Shown here in pieces: positions 21,089 to 29,646 of a stretch of 64,000 nucleotides of DNA. Origin of the DNA: Pseudalkalibacillus sp045920555 (GTDB taxonomy: Bacteria > Bacillota > Bacilli > Bacillales > Fictibacillaceae); assembly GCF_045920555.1 (NCBI RefSeq), contig NZ_CP174509.1:186001-250000 (forward strand), read 5' to 3'. The position numbers were made by a program, and so were the translations under genes. Each line of letters begins with the position of its first letter. The stretch's first letter is position 1. The notes under the pieces are model-generated. The model did no database searches, was not told the DNA's origin, and worked only from the letters and a program-made list of their open reading frames with translations.

Positions 21089-22843
21089 CAGACCTCCGAA
21101 AAAAGATCCCAAAAATACCCCCCGGTAGTATATAATAATATTATAAGGAGTTTTCAGGGGGGATTTCAGTGCTTAGAAAGGCGAATTCTAAACAACTTTC
21201 AGCATTCGACCAGTATTATTATGACAAAACCGTTCCGCAAGATCATTTATTACGCCAAATCGATGAAACAGTGGATCTTTCTTTCATTCGTGAAATGCTT
21301 TTGGAGCGATATTCTGATAATCGTGGAAGGCCGGCAGAAGAGCCTGAATTTATGTTTAAAATTTGTCTTTTAGAGTATCTATATAATCTCTCCGACCCTC
21401 AAGTTATTGAACACATTCGTGTCAATTTAGCTTACCGTTGGTTTCTCGGGCTAAACCTTGATGATGAATTACCAGATGATACGACAATCAGTTATTTTCG
21501 TGTAAACCGTGTAGGACTTGATAAGTTCAATGAAATCTTTCAATGTCTTGTAGACCAATGTATTGAACAGGGTCTAATTGAAGCCCAACCGAAACGAGCT
21601 ATCGTTGATTCCACCCATATTATTGCAGATGTAGCCATTCCGACATGGCTTACTTTAGTTCGTCAAGCTTTGGAAAAAGTAATTAGCGAAGTAAAAATGA
21701 CCGATGAATCAAAAGCCAGCGATTTTCAACAGCGTTATAAACAGCTTTGGGAAGAGTTGAAAGGAAAAACCCGTGATGAAAAATTACCTCACGTTTTAGA
21801 GCTTGCCACAGAGCTTGTGGAATTTGCAGACCCCTTACTAACATCAGATAGTCAAGATTCGTCGGCTATTACGATGTTAAAAAAAATCATTTCAGATCGT
21901 AAGGATACGGCGAAAGATCGCATAATAAGTGTTGTTGATCCAGAAGCGAGAACCGGGCATAAATCCGATATGCGCAAAATACAAGGGTACAAAGATCATA
22001 TTATGATTGATGAAGAAAGTGAAATTATCACCGCGGTGAAAGTCACCCCGGCCAATGCAGAAGATGGAGATCAGCTCGTTGACTTGGTTACCCAATTTCA
22101 AGAAAAACATCATGTGCTGCCTGCCGAGTTATCTGCAGATAAAGGGTATTGGTTTGGAAAAAACCTCCGGTTTTTACACGAAAACAATGTCCAGGCTCAC
22201 ATTAGTTGGATGAAAACGAAACAACATAATTCTGGTCTATTTAGCCCCGAAGACTTTGAATTTGATGTAGATAAAATGCAGGTAACCTGTCCAAACGGAA
22301 TAGTCAGTACCAAGTATAGAGACCGTACAAAAAAGAGAGATAATAGAAAAGGATACGAATTTACATTCACAAAAACCCAGTGCCGAGATTGTCCATTGCG
22401 TTCTCAATGTACAAAGAGTAAAAGCGTGCGAAATGTATTTATCAGTGAATACTTTTTTGATTTGAAAAGAGGACGAGAACACTACCGGACTGATCAATAT
22501 AAAGAAGCAAGGCAAAATCGGTGGTTGATTGAACGCCGCCATGCAGACAAGGTAAAAAATCATGGATTACGGCGTAGCCGGTATCGCGGTACAGAAAGAA
22601 CCGGGATTCATTCACTGATGAGCACAATCGCCTCAAACATAAAAAGGATGAGTAAACTCATTGGACAAAAACAATCACGGGAGAAGTCTGCCTGTTTGAC
22701 CACTTCATAAACAAAAAAGATCGAAAGCAAAGGAATGTTTGCCTTGAAAACGCTCAACTGAACCAACATTCAAGCCCTATGAGCTTCACGTCATCCATTT
22801 TATGTAAAATCCTATTTTTTTACTCCGTTTTTTCGGAGGTCTC
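21089..22843 (+). mobile_element. IS1182-family insertion sequence (copy type 1)
   Basis: The element is about 1755 bp. AGACCTCCGAAAAAA (21090-21104) and its inverse at 22828-22842 form perfect 15-bp ends, and CAAGG is directly repeated on both sides (21084-21088 and 22844-22848). Deleting one copy restores the reverse transcriptase frame. Confidence 0.9.
21169..22710 (+). CDS. IS1182-family transposase
   Basis: A 513-residue DDE transposase starting at GTG after CAGGGGGG. The N-terminal DUF772-like region includes GRPAEEPEFMFKICLLEYLYNLSD. Catalytic-core signatures follow: IVDSTH (about 144), SADKGY (about 322) and WLIERRHADKVKNHGLRRSRYRG (about 448-470). A Cys cluster CRDCPLRSQC lies at about 402. 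The gene is intact, so the element may still be mobile. Confidence 0.9.
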   Translation: MLRKANSKQLSAFDQYYYDKTVPQDHLLRQIDETVDLSFIREMLLERYSDNRGRPAEEPEFMFKICLLEYLYNLSDPQVIEHIRVNLAYRWFLGLNLDDELPDDTTISYFRVNRVGLDKFNEIFQCLVDQCIEQGLIEAQPKRAIVDSTHIIADVAIPTWLTLVRQALEKVISEVKMTDESKASDFQQRYKQLWEELKGKTRDEKLPHVLELATELVEFADPLLTSDSQDSSAITMLKKIISDRKDTAKDRIISVVDPEARTGHKSDMRKIQGYKDHIMIDEESEIITAVKVTPANAEDGDQLVDLVTQFQEKHHVLPAELSADKGYWFGKNLRFLHENNVQAHISWMKTKQHNSGLFSPEDFEFDVDKMQVTCPNGIVSTKYRDRTKKRDNRKGYEFTFTKTQCRDCPLRSQCTKSKSVRNVFISEYFFDLKRGREHYRTDQYKEARQNRWLIERRHADKVKNHGLRRSRYRGTERTGIHSLMSTIASNIKRMSKLIGQKQSREKSACLTTS

Positions 22844-23570
22844 CAAGGTGGAGTAATATCTCCGGTATTAGCCAATGTGTATCTCCATTATGTCCTTGAT
22901 TTATGGTTTGAGAAAAGGGTCAAGAAGCAATGTAAGGGACAGGCATATTTAGTAAGATATGCAGATGATTTTGTGTGCTGTTTTCAATATCAGAGCGATG
23001 CCCAGGAATTCTTTCGATCATTAAAGTTTAGATTAAAGAAATTTTACTTGGAAATAGCCGAGGATAAAACCAAAATTATTCCCTTCGGACGGTTTGCGGA
23101 GAAAAGTGCAAAGCAAAAGGGGAATAGTAAACCAGCAACCTTTGATTTTCTAGGTTTTACTCACTATTGCAGTAAAAGTAAACAAGGGAAATTTAGGGTG
23201 AAACGGAAATCCAGTCGGAAGAAAGTCCAAGGTAAATTAAAAGAGTCTAAAGAATGGTTGAAGAAGAATAGGAACAAAGATATTCATATGATCATGGATA
23301 GATGTAGACGCTCGCTTATAGGTTACTACAACTATTATTGCATCACTGATAATATCCTAAATGTTAGCAACTTCAAAGACAAAATCGAGAACTTACTGTT
23401 TAAATGGCTCAATAGAAGAAGTCAAAGGAAATCCTTTATATGGGATAAATTCAGCCTATTTCTTGATAAATATCCACTGCCATCACCAAGAATTAAAGTG
23501 AATATATATGATTTAAGGAAAGAGATTACCTACATTCTGTAAACGATAACTAGGAGGAGCCGTGTGCGTT

Positions 23571-24423
23571 GGAGCAGCCGTCAAGGCTGAAAATCTTATG
23601 GAGTGAAAGCCTCCTGTTGTCAATTGACCGATTCAGACAACTAGCATATCCGATGCGTGAGGAGGTAACAAATCACGTTCTGCTCGGACGTAAAAGCCGT
23701 AGCTGCCTATATTACTCAGAGAATATAAGGTAGGAACAGTCAGTACGGCAAGCAAACCTAGAGGCCAGAAGGATTTAACGAATACTGCAGTCTCGAAATG
23801 GCTCCCCCTTCAGAAGCTGTTGAAGGGAATGTTGCGATTCGCCGACCTGTTGATGCATTGGGGAAGGCCGAAGCCCTATAGGAAGAAACGGTTATAAGCA
23901 CTATAGGGGAAGCCGGGATATGGGCTCTAGCATCTAGGGAAAGATTTTCAGAGATAACGACGGGAAGGTCCTACTTCCAGCTGGGACGACAACAACCAGC
24001 AAAGACCCGTTATATAAGGTACCACCGAAATTGACAGGAGGATTTAGGACTGACGGATGAGGTCGTAGTAGCTAAGAGGAAAAGGTAATGCTTTTCTAAA
24101 TATGTAGAAACATATTTCAACAATGGTAACACCAAAGTTGAGCAAAGGACCTCTGGGCACTTGGATGCCATGGGATGTGAAATAGGACACAGAGCCTTAA
24201 GAATAACAGTTATTTGTCCCGAATATGGCTAATTATGTAGTAAACCTTGTTATTGATTGGGGAACATGGGTGTCGCCATTTAATCCTAGGATAATAAGGG
24301 AAGGCTCATTTATTATATATCCAAGGTCAGAACCGGACTCGGGAAATCCGACCGTCCGGGATCGCAGGGGGGCTTCAGGAAACGTAGCTTTAATTAGTGT
24401 GCGCGCCTGAATTCTATCCAGAC
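23571..24423 (+). mobile_element. Insert within domain V of the group II intron, possibly a second degenerate intron
   Basis: The host domain V would read GAGCCGTGTGCGTT joined to AATAGCGCAAGCACGGTTC. 853 bp lies between these halves. GTGCG, the usual group II 5' end, occurs at 23564, inside the host half, so the exact boundary is unclear. A domain-V-like hairpin (24330-24363: GGAC/GTCC, GAAA tip, CC bulge) lies 60 bp before its end, but its lower stem and triad deviate from consensus. The only frame inside (61 codons at 24225) is not convincing. Confidence 0.5.
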
Positions 24424-24508
24424 AATAGCGCAAGCACGGTTCTGGGAGGGGATGGAGTTCAATTTACCGTAAGGTAGAGAGGCTCCATTCTACTCGACTC
24501 GTATTATA

Positions 24509-24546
24509 AGGTTAACCAGTTCAGTTCATCTGGTTAGCCTATTTTT
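24509..24546 (+). terminator. Terminator of the gbsR-type gene, displaced by the intron
   Basis: AGGTTAACCAG pairs with CTGGTTAGCCT (one G-U) and a T run follows. It lies 10 bp after the intron 3' end. Confidence 0.85.
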
Positions 24547-24660
24547 TATGGGTTATTCTTTAGGTAGTCGGGGTAGGGCGTTAGGGCGCGTGGGACATGA
24601 TCCCGACCCAGAAAAAATCTGGTTAATAATAATATACGAGGGGGCATTCCGAAATAAAAA

Positions 24661-25026
24661 ATGTTTTGGAGAACGGATATGCCTGTTCGCCCAAAAAATT
24701 TATATGGTATGGGCAAATCTTTTAGAGAAGCACTTGCTTCTTATTTTGATTATCAAGTAAATCTGCCTAGTATCGCGATCAGAATTGGGGCTTTCGATGA
24801 AGTTTCTCAAGTAGGTTCAGATTTGACAGCAAGAGATATGAGTGCTTATATCAGTCCCGAAGATATGTGTCATTTAATAGAACAGTGTGTTATAACTACC
24901 TTACAAAACCCCTTTGAAATTGTTCATGCTGTTTCCAATAATCGCTTTAAAAGACTTGATTTTTTTCAAAAACGAAAAAAATCCTTGACTATCCCAACAT
25001 CTCTTTCCATTCGGAGGAAGATGTGA
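24661..25026 (+). pseudogene. NAD-dependent epimerase/dehydratase, C-terminal fragment
   Basis: The frame reads DMPVRPKNLYGMGKSFREAL, then IAIRIGAFDEVSQVGSDLTARDMSAYISPEDMCHLIEQC and FEIVHAVSNNRFKRLD. This matches the C-terminal third of sugar-nucleotide-epimerase-like oxidoreductases. The whole NAD-binding N terminus is missing. After RLD the frame shifts at a run of seven T (24959-24966); the neighbouring frame continues SKTKKILDYPNISFHSEED as expected for the family. Confidence 0.75.
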
Positions 25027-25296
25027 CTGAAAAAACAATTGTAATAAAGAAAAAAGAAGAAAATACAAATGGATTGAAACTTATCCCTATCGATGATCCG
25101 GTAAACAAGTTATGGAAGGAGTTAATGCAATCAGACAATTGCTTGAAAATCATCTTGTTCCCAATCTGAAACGCCTTATGTGGTTGATGGTCGACATACC
25201 CTCTATACATTCTTTTTGAAGCAATTAGAAGATGGCAATTCTGAATTTGAATTAGAGAAGATAAAAAACATAATAGAAAGTCTTAATATTAATTAG
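25023..25296 (+). pseudogene. Small unrecognised gene, frameshifted
   Basis: GTG 25023 follows CGGAGGAAGAT, a strong ribosome site. The frame reads TEKTIVIKKKEENTNGLKLI for 48 codons, then stops. A second frame continues YVVDGRHTLYTFFLKQLEDG to TAG 25294. Together they suggest a protein of about 90 residues broken by one indel near 25165. Family unknown. Confidence 0.4.
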
Positions 25297-25380
25297 TGAA
25301 AACTGAGATTAAAAAAAGCTCACACATACATTTGATTTATTTGTATACACTATAAAGAACTTATAGTGTATGGTGATGAT

Positions 25381-25668
25381 ATGTTCTTAGTTTTGGTTCT
25401 TTATTACTGGTTGATGGGTACTCTACTTCTTGCAGCACCTTATTATCTGCCGTATTGGCTACATAGGTGGAAAGAAAAATTCCAGCTTCGGGCGAGAAGC
25501 TTAGATGAAGATTGTAATATAGAAAGCATCAAAAAGAACATTGTGGCGAATTCAGTATTTTCAGTCCCCGATTACTGTATTAAAATTTACTTTCCGATTT
25601 ATGGTGCATTGAAAATCGTCTTAGGATTCGTCATTTTGTCTGTCCTCATCCATTTTGATAAAGTATGA
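25381..25668 (+). CDS. Small membrane protein of unknown function
   Basis: The start at ATG 25381 follows GGTGATGAT and gives 95 residues. There are two hydrophobic segments (about residues 2-25 and 72-92) with a basic, charged loop between (HRWKEKFQLRARSLDED). It has its own terminator. No family is recognised. Confidence 0.6.
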   Translation: MFLVLVLYYWLMGTLLLAAPYYLPYWLHRWKEKFQLRARSLDEDCNIESIKKNIVANSVFSVPDYCIKIYFPIYGALKIVLGFVILSVLIHFDKV

Positions 25669-25704
25669 AGCCTCAACGCTCTTTTTCTATGTTGGGGCTT
25701 TTTT
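25669..25704 (+). terminator. Terminator
   Basis: AGCCTCAAC pairs with GTTGGGGCT and six T follow. Confidence 0.88.
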
Positions 25705-25798
25705 AAGTTGAATACTTATGAATTAAAACAATACGAACCTAACTGCATAGGTTTCCTCGAAGTCTATGAAGAAAGGGTTATTAAAGTTAATGCTTTAA

Positions 25799-26044
25799 GG
25801 CGAAATTCACGACACTCCTGCGGGAAAAGCTGGCGAGAACCCACAGCGATTTAAGGAACTTCGACTAAAATAATGAACTTCGACTAAATACCACCACGTC
25901 CTGTGGTGAACGTCGAAGTCAGTACATCCTGTACAAGTACGTCCTGCGCCTGCGGTTACTCGGCGCAAAACTACAAGGATGAAATGCATCCATGTGCAAG
26001 TGAGGAGGCTTGCGATTCGCCAGCGGAAAGGGAGTGAATTTCGT
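25799..26044. repeat. Dispersed repeat, copy A (with inner insertion)
   Basis: Ends GCGAAATTC and GTGAATTTCG are inverted. CTCCTGCGGGAAA and GCGGAAAGGGAGTG form the body, as in copies at 56046 and 59432. An inner block from GATTTAAGGAAC to GTGCAAGTGAG is shared with the 59432 copy and absent from the 56046 copy. It is intergenic and no coding signal is seen. Confidence 0.8.
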
Positions 26045-26087
26045 AACTAAACATGAAGTAAAATAAAGGAATAATGGAGTGGTTTTT

Positions 26088-26990
26088 ATGGAAACGATTT
26101 TCTTTATTGCCATCATACTCGTATTGATTTGTGTCGTAATTGGATTATTATTTTTTGTAAAGAAAAAACATAAAGATTATGATCAAATGATTGAAGAATA
26201 TCAGATGAAGGCAACAGCCAGTATTGCTGAAATGGAAAACAATCTTCAGCAACAGAAGGAAGAAGAGGTTGAAAAGGTCAAGGGTGGTTATGAGACGAAA
26301 ATTGATGAATATAAGGAATACATCCAAAGCATTGAAAAGTTTTCTAGAAATGAGAGTGAAATAAGTACGCATATACGATTAACTGAAATAAAGAAAAAAT
26401 TAGTCTTCCAAGGAACGATCAAACCTTTGCAAATGTTGATCCTGCCTAATATTTTTGTTCCATATAAAACAGAGGAAGGACAAATCCATTCAGCAAAAAT
26501 CGACCACCTGGTTGTCATGAATACAGGGATATATGTAATCGGCACAAAATACTGGCAAGGGAATGTCCTTTTTGGAATATCAAAAGAGAAAGCGAAAGAG
26601 TTTCCGTTCATCCATGATAATTTTTTTGCTCCTTATGAACAAGAAACTGAAAAAACAATCGTCTATACGCATAATGACGGAAATCCAAATGAATTGAAAG
26701 TCAGGACGATTACAGATTCAACAAGACGGGTCATGACCGGGGCCAGGTCGATAAAGGAATTACTTGAAGCCCATGTTGGTGAAGCACGGATAACACCGAT
26801 TTTGTATGTAAACCATGGCAACAATAAATTGATAAATTATTCCCAAAAGGAGATTCTACCTGTCTTTGACAAACTGGATACACTCTACGACTTCTTTGTC
26901 GAGGAATTAGAAAATACGGAGGATCTTTACTCAATAGCTGAAATAGAAGAAATTAAGAATTTCATTGAAAACATCCATATTACGACTTGA
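26088..26990 (+). CDS. Membrane-anchored NERD-domain protein
   Basis: NERD is a nuclease-related fold also seen beside helicases and kinases; the role of stand-alone versions is unknown. The start is ATG 26088 (GGAG nine bases upstream), giving 300 residues. An N-terminal membrane helix (about 2-25) leads to a coiled coil (about 30-95, rich in E, K, Q). The NERD core then has ILPNIFVPYKTEEGQIHSAKIDHLVVMNTGIYVIGTKYWQG, with the IDH and the ETK-like GTK motif. The E of ETK is replaced by G, which may affect catalysis. It is a single gene beside a dispersed repeat. Confidence 0.8.
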   Translation: METIFFIAIILVLICVVIGLLFFVKKKHKDYDQMIEEYQMKATASIAEMENNLQQQKEEEVEKVKGGYETKIDEYKEYIQSIEKFSRNESEISTHIRLTEIKKKLVFQGTIKPLQMLILPNIFVPYKTEEGQIHSAKIDHLVVMNTGIYVIGTKYWQGNVLFGISKEKAKEFPFIHDNFFAPYEQETEKTIVYTHNDGNPNELKVRTITDSTRRVMTGARSIKELLEAHVGEARITPILYVNHGNNKLINYSQKEILPVFDKLDTLYDFFVEELENTEDLYSIAEIEEIKNFIENIHITT

Positions 26991-27178
26991 TTCTAATAGT
27001 TTTATGTAAAAATCTATTGAATCTTGTTGGTGATTCTTATAGCAACTTTTTAACAAAAGTGAATTTCGTAACAATGAAGAAGAACTAACAGAAATTTATA
27101 AAAAAGTCGAAAAAAGGTGTTTAAAAAGAATTGAAAAAGGGTATAGGACAATTACCATATTAGGTAAGGAGGGGTATT

Positions 27179-27322
27179 ATGCAAGTTTTAAGACCGTTGG
27201 ACAAAAAAACCAACAAAAAAACTTATCCATCCCATCCAAAAAATCCAAGCAAAATACTTAGAAAGCGAAAATATGCGCCTAGAAAACCTGAATATAAACA
27301 GACCTTTTTGAATCCACGTTAA
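27179..27322 (+). CDS. 47-residue basic protein
   Basis: AAGGAGGGGTATT precedes ATG 27179. The product (MQVLRPLDKKTNKKTYPSHP...) is rich in Lys, Arg and Pro and ends FLNPR. It has no membrane segment. A terminator follows directly, so it is probably a real short gene. No family is recognised. Confidence 0.55.
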   Translation: MQVLRPLDKKTNKKTYPSHPKNPSKILRKRKYAPRKPEYKQTFLNPR

Positions 27323-27355
27323 GAAGAAGCGACAACATGTTCGCTTCTTTTTTTC
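27323..27355 (+). terminator. Terminator
   Basis: AAGAAGCGA pairs with TCGCTTCTT and a run of T follows. Confidence 0.85.
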
Positions 27356-27426
27356 TGAAAATCGTCTGGTTCGAGACAAACCTGTTTAACATAAACTGAA
27401 GCAATAGGTGACAGGGAGGGTGGAAT

Positions 27427-27645
27427 ATGGGTCTTCGGAAAATGCAAGTTCAACAGCCTAATTCAGTTCAAGAGGCCCAGCAAAGTTTCTTGCGGCATGC
27501 AGCGTTAGCTGAACATTATGAACGTCATAAGATGGCTTATGCGAATAATTCAACCATGTACTACAAATATGCGGAATTACAATATTTCCATAAATCAAGA
27601 GCACTGTATTTTAAAAGCTTCTTTTCAGCTACCTCCTTGATGTAA
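27427..27645 (+). CDS. Small protein of unknown function
   Basis: 72 residues follow AGGGAGGGTGGAAT. The centre is rich in His, Ala and Tyr (RHAALAEHYERHKMAYANNS) and looks helical. No family is recognised. It lies upstream of the VOC gene, with 94 bp between. Confidence 0.55.
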   Translation: MGLRKMQVQQPNSVQEAQQSFLRHAALAEHYERHKMAYANNSTMYYKYAELQYFHKSRALYFKSFFSATSLM

Positions 27646-27739
27646 TTTTAAAATTAAGGGAGGTTTCTTTCGATTGGAACCGAACCAAATCATATATTTC
27701 GAAAAATATGTCTAATAAACGAAAAGGGAGGTGTTAAAT

Positions 27740-28531
27740 ATGATTTTAGGATTTGATCATCTTGTCCATTTTACAAATCGACCTAATAAGGTAATGCACA
27801 AGTTTAGGGCACTAGGGTTCAATACCTTTGCAGGTGGACGCCATCCCAATTGGGGAACGCATAATTGTTTAAGTTTTTTTCCGGGTTTAAGGTATATCGA
27901 GTGGATCGGAATTGAAGATTATCAAGCGGCTAAGGAATCTGAAAATGTTTTGATCCAACAAATCGTAAAGGACTCCACTTTCGAAGAGGGATTTTCCAAT
28001 ATAGCACTCCGGACCAATGACAATTCATCATTAGCCGAGTGGTTGAAGGAACAAGGCATTGAAGTTATCGGACCGGTTGATGGCCAGCGCAGAAAAGAAG
28101 ATGGATCCCTTTTACAATGGTCGATGCTTTTTATTAAGGAAAAAGGGGACATGCCATTGCGTTATCCGTTTTTCATTCAATGGGGAAACACCGATGAAAA
28201 CCGTGAAAGAGAAATGGCTGACATGATGAAACATCCTTTGGGAACACCATCGATTTCCTTTATCGGTTTTAATGTTACTGATGAAAAAAAGGCTTTCCAT
28301 CAGTATGCATCAATATTGTCCAAAAACCCAGCCGCGGTACAAGCTCGGAAAGATGAATTTGGATCTTTTATCGAACTTCCTATTCGTGAAAATTTCAACT
28401 TACGCTTTTATAAAAAAGGAGAATCCAGTTTTGGGGATGAAGCGTTTAGCCCGGTTGTTTGCGGGATAGAAGGCTGTGAAGATGCCCGGATAGAGAAGGT
28501 TAATGGAGGAACATACTTTTTGATGAAATAG
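27740..28531 (+). CDS. VOC/glyoxalase-like domain protein
   Basis: The start ATG 27740 follows GGGAGG and gives 263 residues. The N terminus GFDHLVHFTNRPNKVMHKFRALGFNTFAGGRHPNWGTHNCL carries the metal-ligand His of the first beta-alpha module. The second motif YIEWIGIED supplies the acidic ligand. A second module begins at about residue 170 (PSISFIGFNVTDEKKAFHQYA). This looks like the Glyoxalase_3-type group; the substrate is unknown. It is 27 bp upstream of the broken ornithine-cyclodeaminase-like gene and likely co-transcribed. Confidence 0.8.
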   Translation: MILGFDHLVHFTNRPNKVMHKFRALGFNTFAGGRHPNWGTHNCLSFFPGLRYIEWIGIEDYQAAKESENVLIQQIVKDSTFEEGFSNIALRTNDNSSLAEWLKEQGIEVIGPVDGQRRKEDGSLLQWSMLFIKEKGDMPLRYPFFIQWGNTDENREREMADMMKHPLGTPSISFIGFNVTDEKKAFHQYASILSKNPAAVQARKDEFGSFIELPIRENFNLRFYKKGESSFGDEAFSPVVCGIEGCEDARIEKVNGGTYFLMK

Positions 28532-28558
28532 ACCAAATCGTTTGAAAAGGAGGCTTCA

Positions 28559-29486
28559 ATGAACTATTTCGATGAAAAAGAGATCCGGAAACTCGTTTCA
28601 ATGGGATCCTTGATTCATGAGCTGGATCGGTACTTTCAAGAAAAACCTGAAGTCATGTTACGAGATCGAATCCATCTAGACGATCAAGATAACACGGTTT
28701 TAATTATGCCAGCTTTTGATCCAGATTATTATGCGATCAAACTTGTCGGAGTAAGCTCCGAGGAACAAAGAAATCAACAAAGATACGATCCACGGTACGA
28801 TGATCCTCCATGACCGCAAGACACTTGAACCGGTGGCGTTTATGGATGGAAAAGCTGTCACAGCTCTTAGAACCGGTGCGATAGGCGGATTAAGCATGAA
28901 ATATCTAGCGAAGGAATCTGCTGATCGGGTCGGAATAGTGGGAACTGGAATCCAAGGCTGGAGCCACCTGCAAGCATCTATTGCTGTCCGGGGTTTTAAA
29001 AAGGTATTTTTACATAATCGGAGTCCTGAAAAGTTGCAGACTTTTAAAGAAAGGATCCATGTTGAATACCCTGATATATCCGTAGAGGGTGCAGACGTTG
29101 AAAACTTAGTAGAAACATCGGATATCATTGTGACGACGACAACGTCGACAAGCCCGGTGCTTCCCGATTTGGAGACTGAAGCCTGGGAAGGTAAGCATAT
29201 TGTAGCGGCAGGCTCTTACAAACCAGCAATGCAAGAACTGCCTGAAAAACTTTTACAATTTACAAAACCAATTTATGTCGATACGTCAACTGCATTGACG
29301 GAATCTGGAGACGATCAAGGTAATGGAGCTCCAAGAGAGAACGCTCTATTTTACACCCTGGAAGACATGATTGAGGGGAAGCGGGAGTAAGCCCCTTATA
29401 CACTATTCAAATCAGTAGGCATGGCATTATTCGATTTAATCACTGCAAAGCTCATTTATGAAGAAAGTGTCCGCAATCAACAATAA
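28559..29486 (+). pseudogene. Ornithine cyclodeaminase/alanine dehydrogenase-family gene, frameshifted and with an internal stop
   Basis: This family catalyses NAD-dependent reactions such as ornithine to proline. AAAAGGAGG precedes ATG 28559. The first 64 codons run to KLVGV; an extra base at about 28757 shifts the frame, and the expected PRNKEINKDTIHGTMILHD is read in the next frame. The Rossmann motif VGIVGTGIQGWSH follows. The frame stops at TAA 29388, but the same frame then continues APYTLFKSVGMALFDLITAK to TAA 29484, as family members do. Intact length would be about 309 residues. Confidence 0.88.
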
Positions 29487-29511
29487 TAAATATAGGATAT
29501 GAGGTGAAGAA

Positions 29512-29646
29512 ATGAATTTTGAAATCTTCATGGGTTTGATTGGTGTGCCTGCAGGAATTATTCTCACAGCTGTTGTTTGTTATGTGGTCTTAGGAAAGAA
29601 AGATCAGAAAATCGAAGTCGAACGTAAGGAGGGGATTTCTAAATGA
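29512..29646 (+). CDS. Small symporter accessory membrane protein
   Basis: 44 residues begin MNFEIFMGLIGVPAGIILTA, with one membrane helix and a charged C-terminal tail. GAGGTGAAGA precedes it. Its TGA overlaps the ATG of the following symporter, so translation is probably coupled. Small partners of this type are found with sodium:solute symporters; the specific role is inferred from position. Confidence 0.7.
   Translation: MNFEIFMGLIGVPAGIILTAVVCYVVLGKKDQKIEVERKEGISK

Larger units (their letters stand above)
20454..23542 (+). pseudogene. Group II intron reverse transcriptase/maturase, split by an IS
   Basis: The N-terminal 210 codons (20454-21083) and C-terminal 232 codons (22844-23540) join in frame across the IS as GTPQGGVISPVLANVYL, giving a 442-residue maturase. 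RT motifs include RPLGIPEHEDKIVQ, FGFRPNRSCHDAL, DVDIKGFFDNVDH and the catalytic YADD (VRYADDFVCCF). A maturase X-like region follows. No endonuclease domain is seen. Insertion falls exactly in the conserved PQG motif, so neither half should be active. Confidence 0.92.
19946..24498 (+). mobile_element. Group II intron, interrupted twice
   Basis: The 5' end GTGCGGCCGAGCAAGGTCG lies 34 bp after the gbsR-type stop codon. Structured RNA runs to 20440, the reverse transcriptase lies in domain IV, domain V has halves at 23557-23570 and 24424-24442, and domain VI ends near CTACTCGAC (24498). Removing the IS (21089-22843) and the 853-bp insert (23571-24423) leaves about 1.94 kb, a normal length for such an intron. 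The downstream exon leads straight into the gbsR terminator. Confidence 0.85.

Noticed and set aside
24225..24410. 61-codon frame inside the domain V insert
   Set aside because: No ribosome site, and it spans a domain-V-like hairpin, so RNA structure is the better explanation.
24548..24760. 70-codon frame after the gbsR terminator
   Set aside because: Overlaps the epimerase remnant in another frame; composition is not protein-like.
25799..26044. Possible CRISPR-like or antisense-RNA array from short repeated pieces
   Set aside because: The pieces are not regularly spaced and belong to a nested dispersed repeat; no cas genes are in the window.
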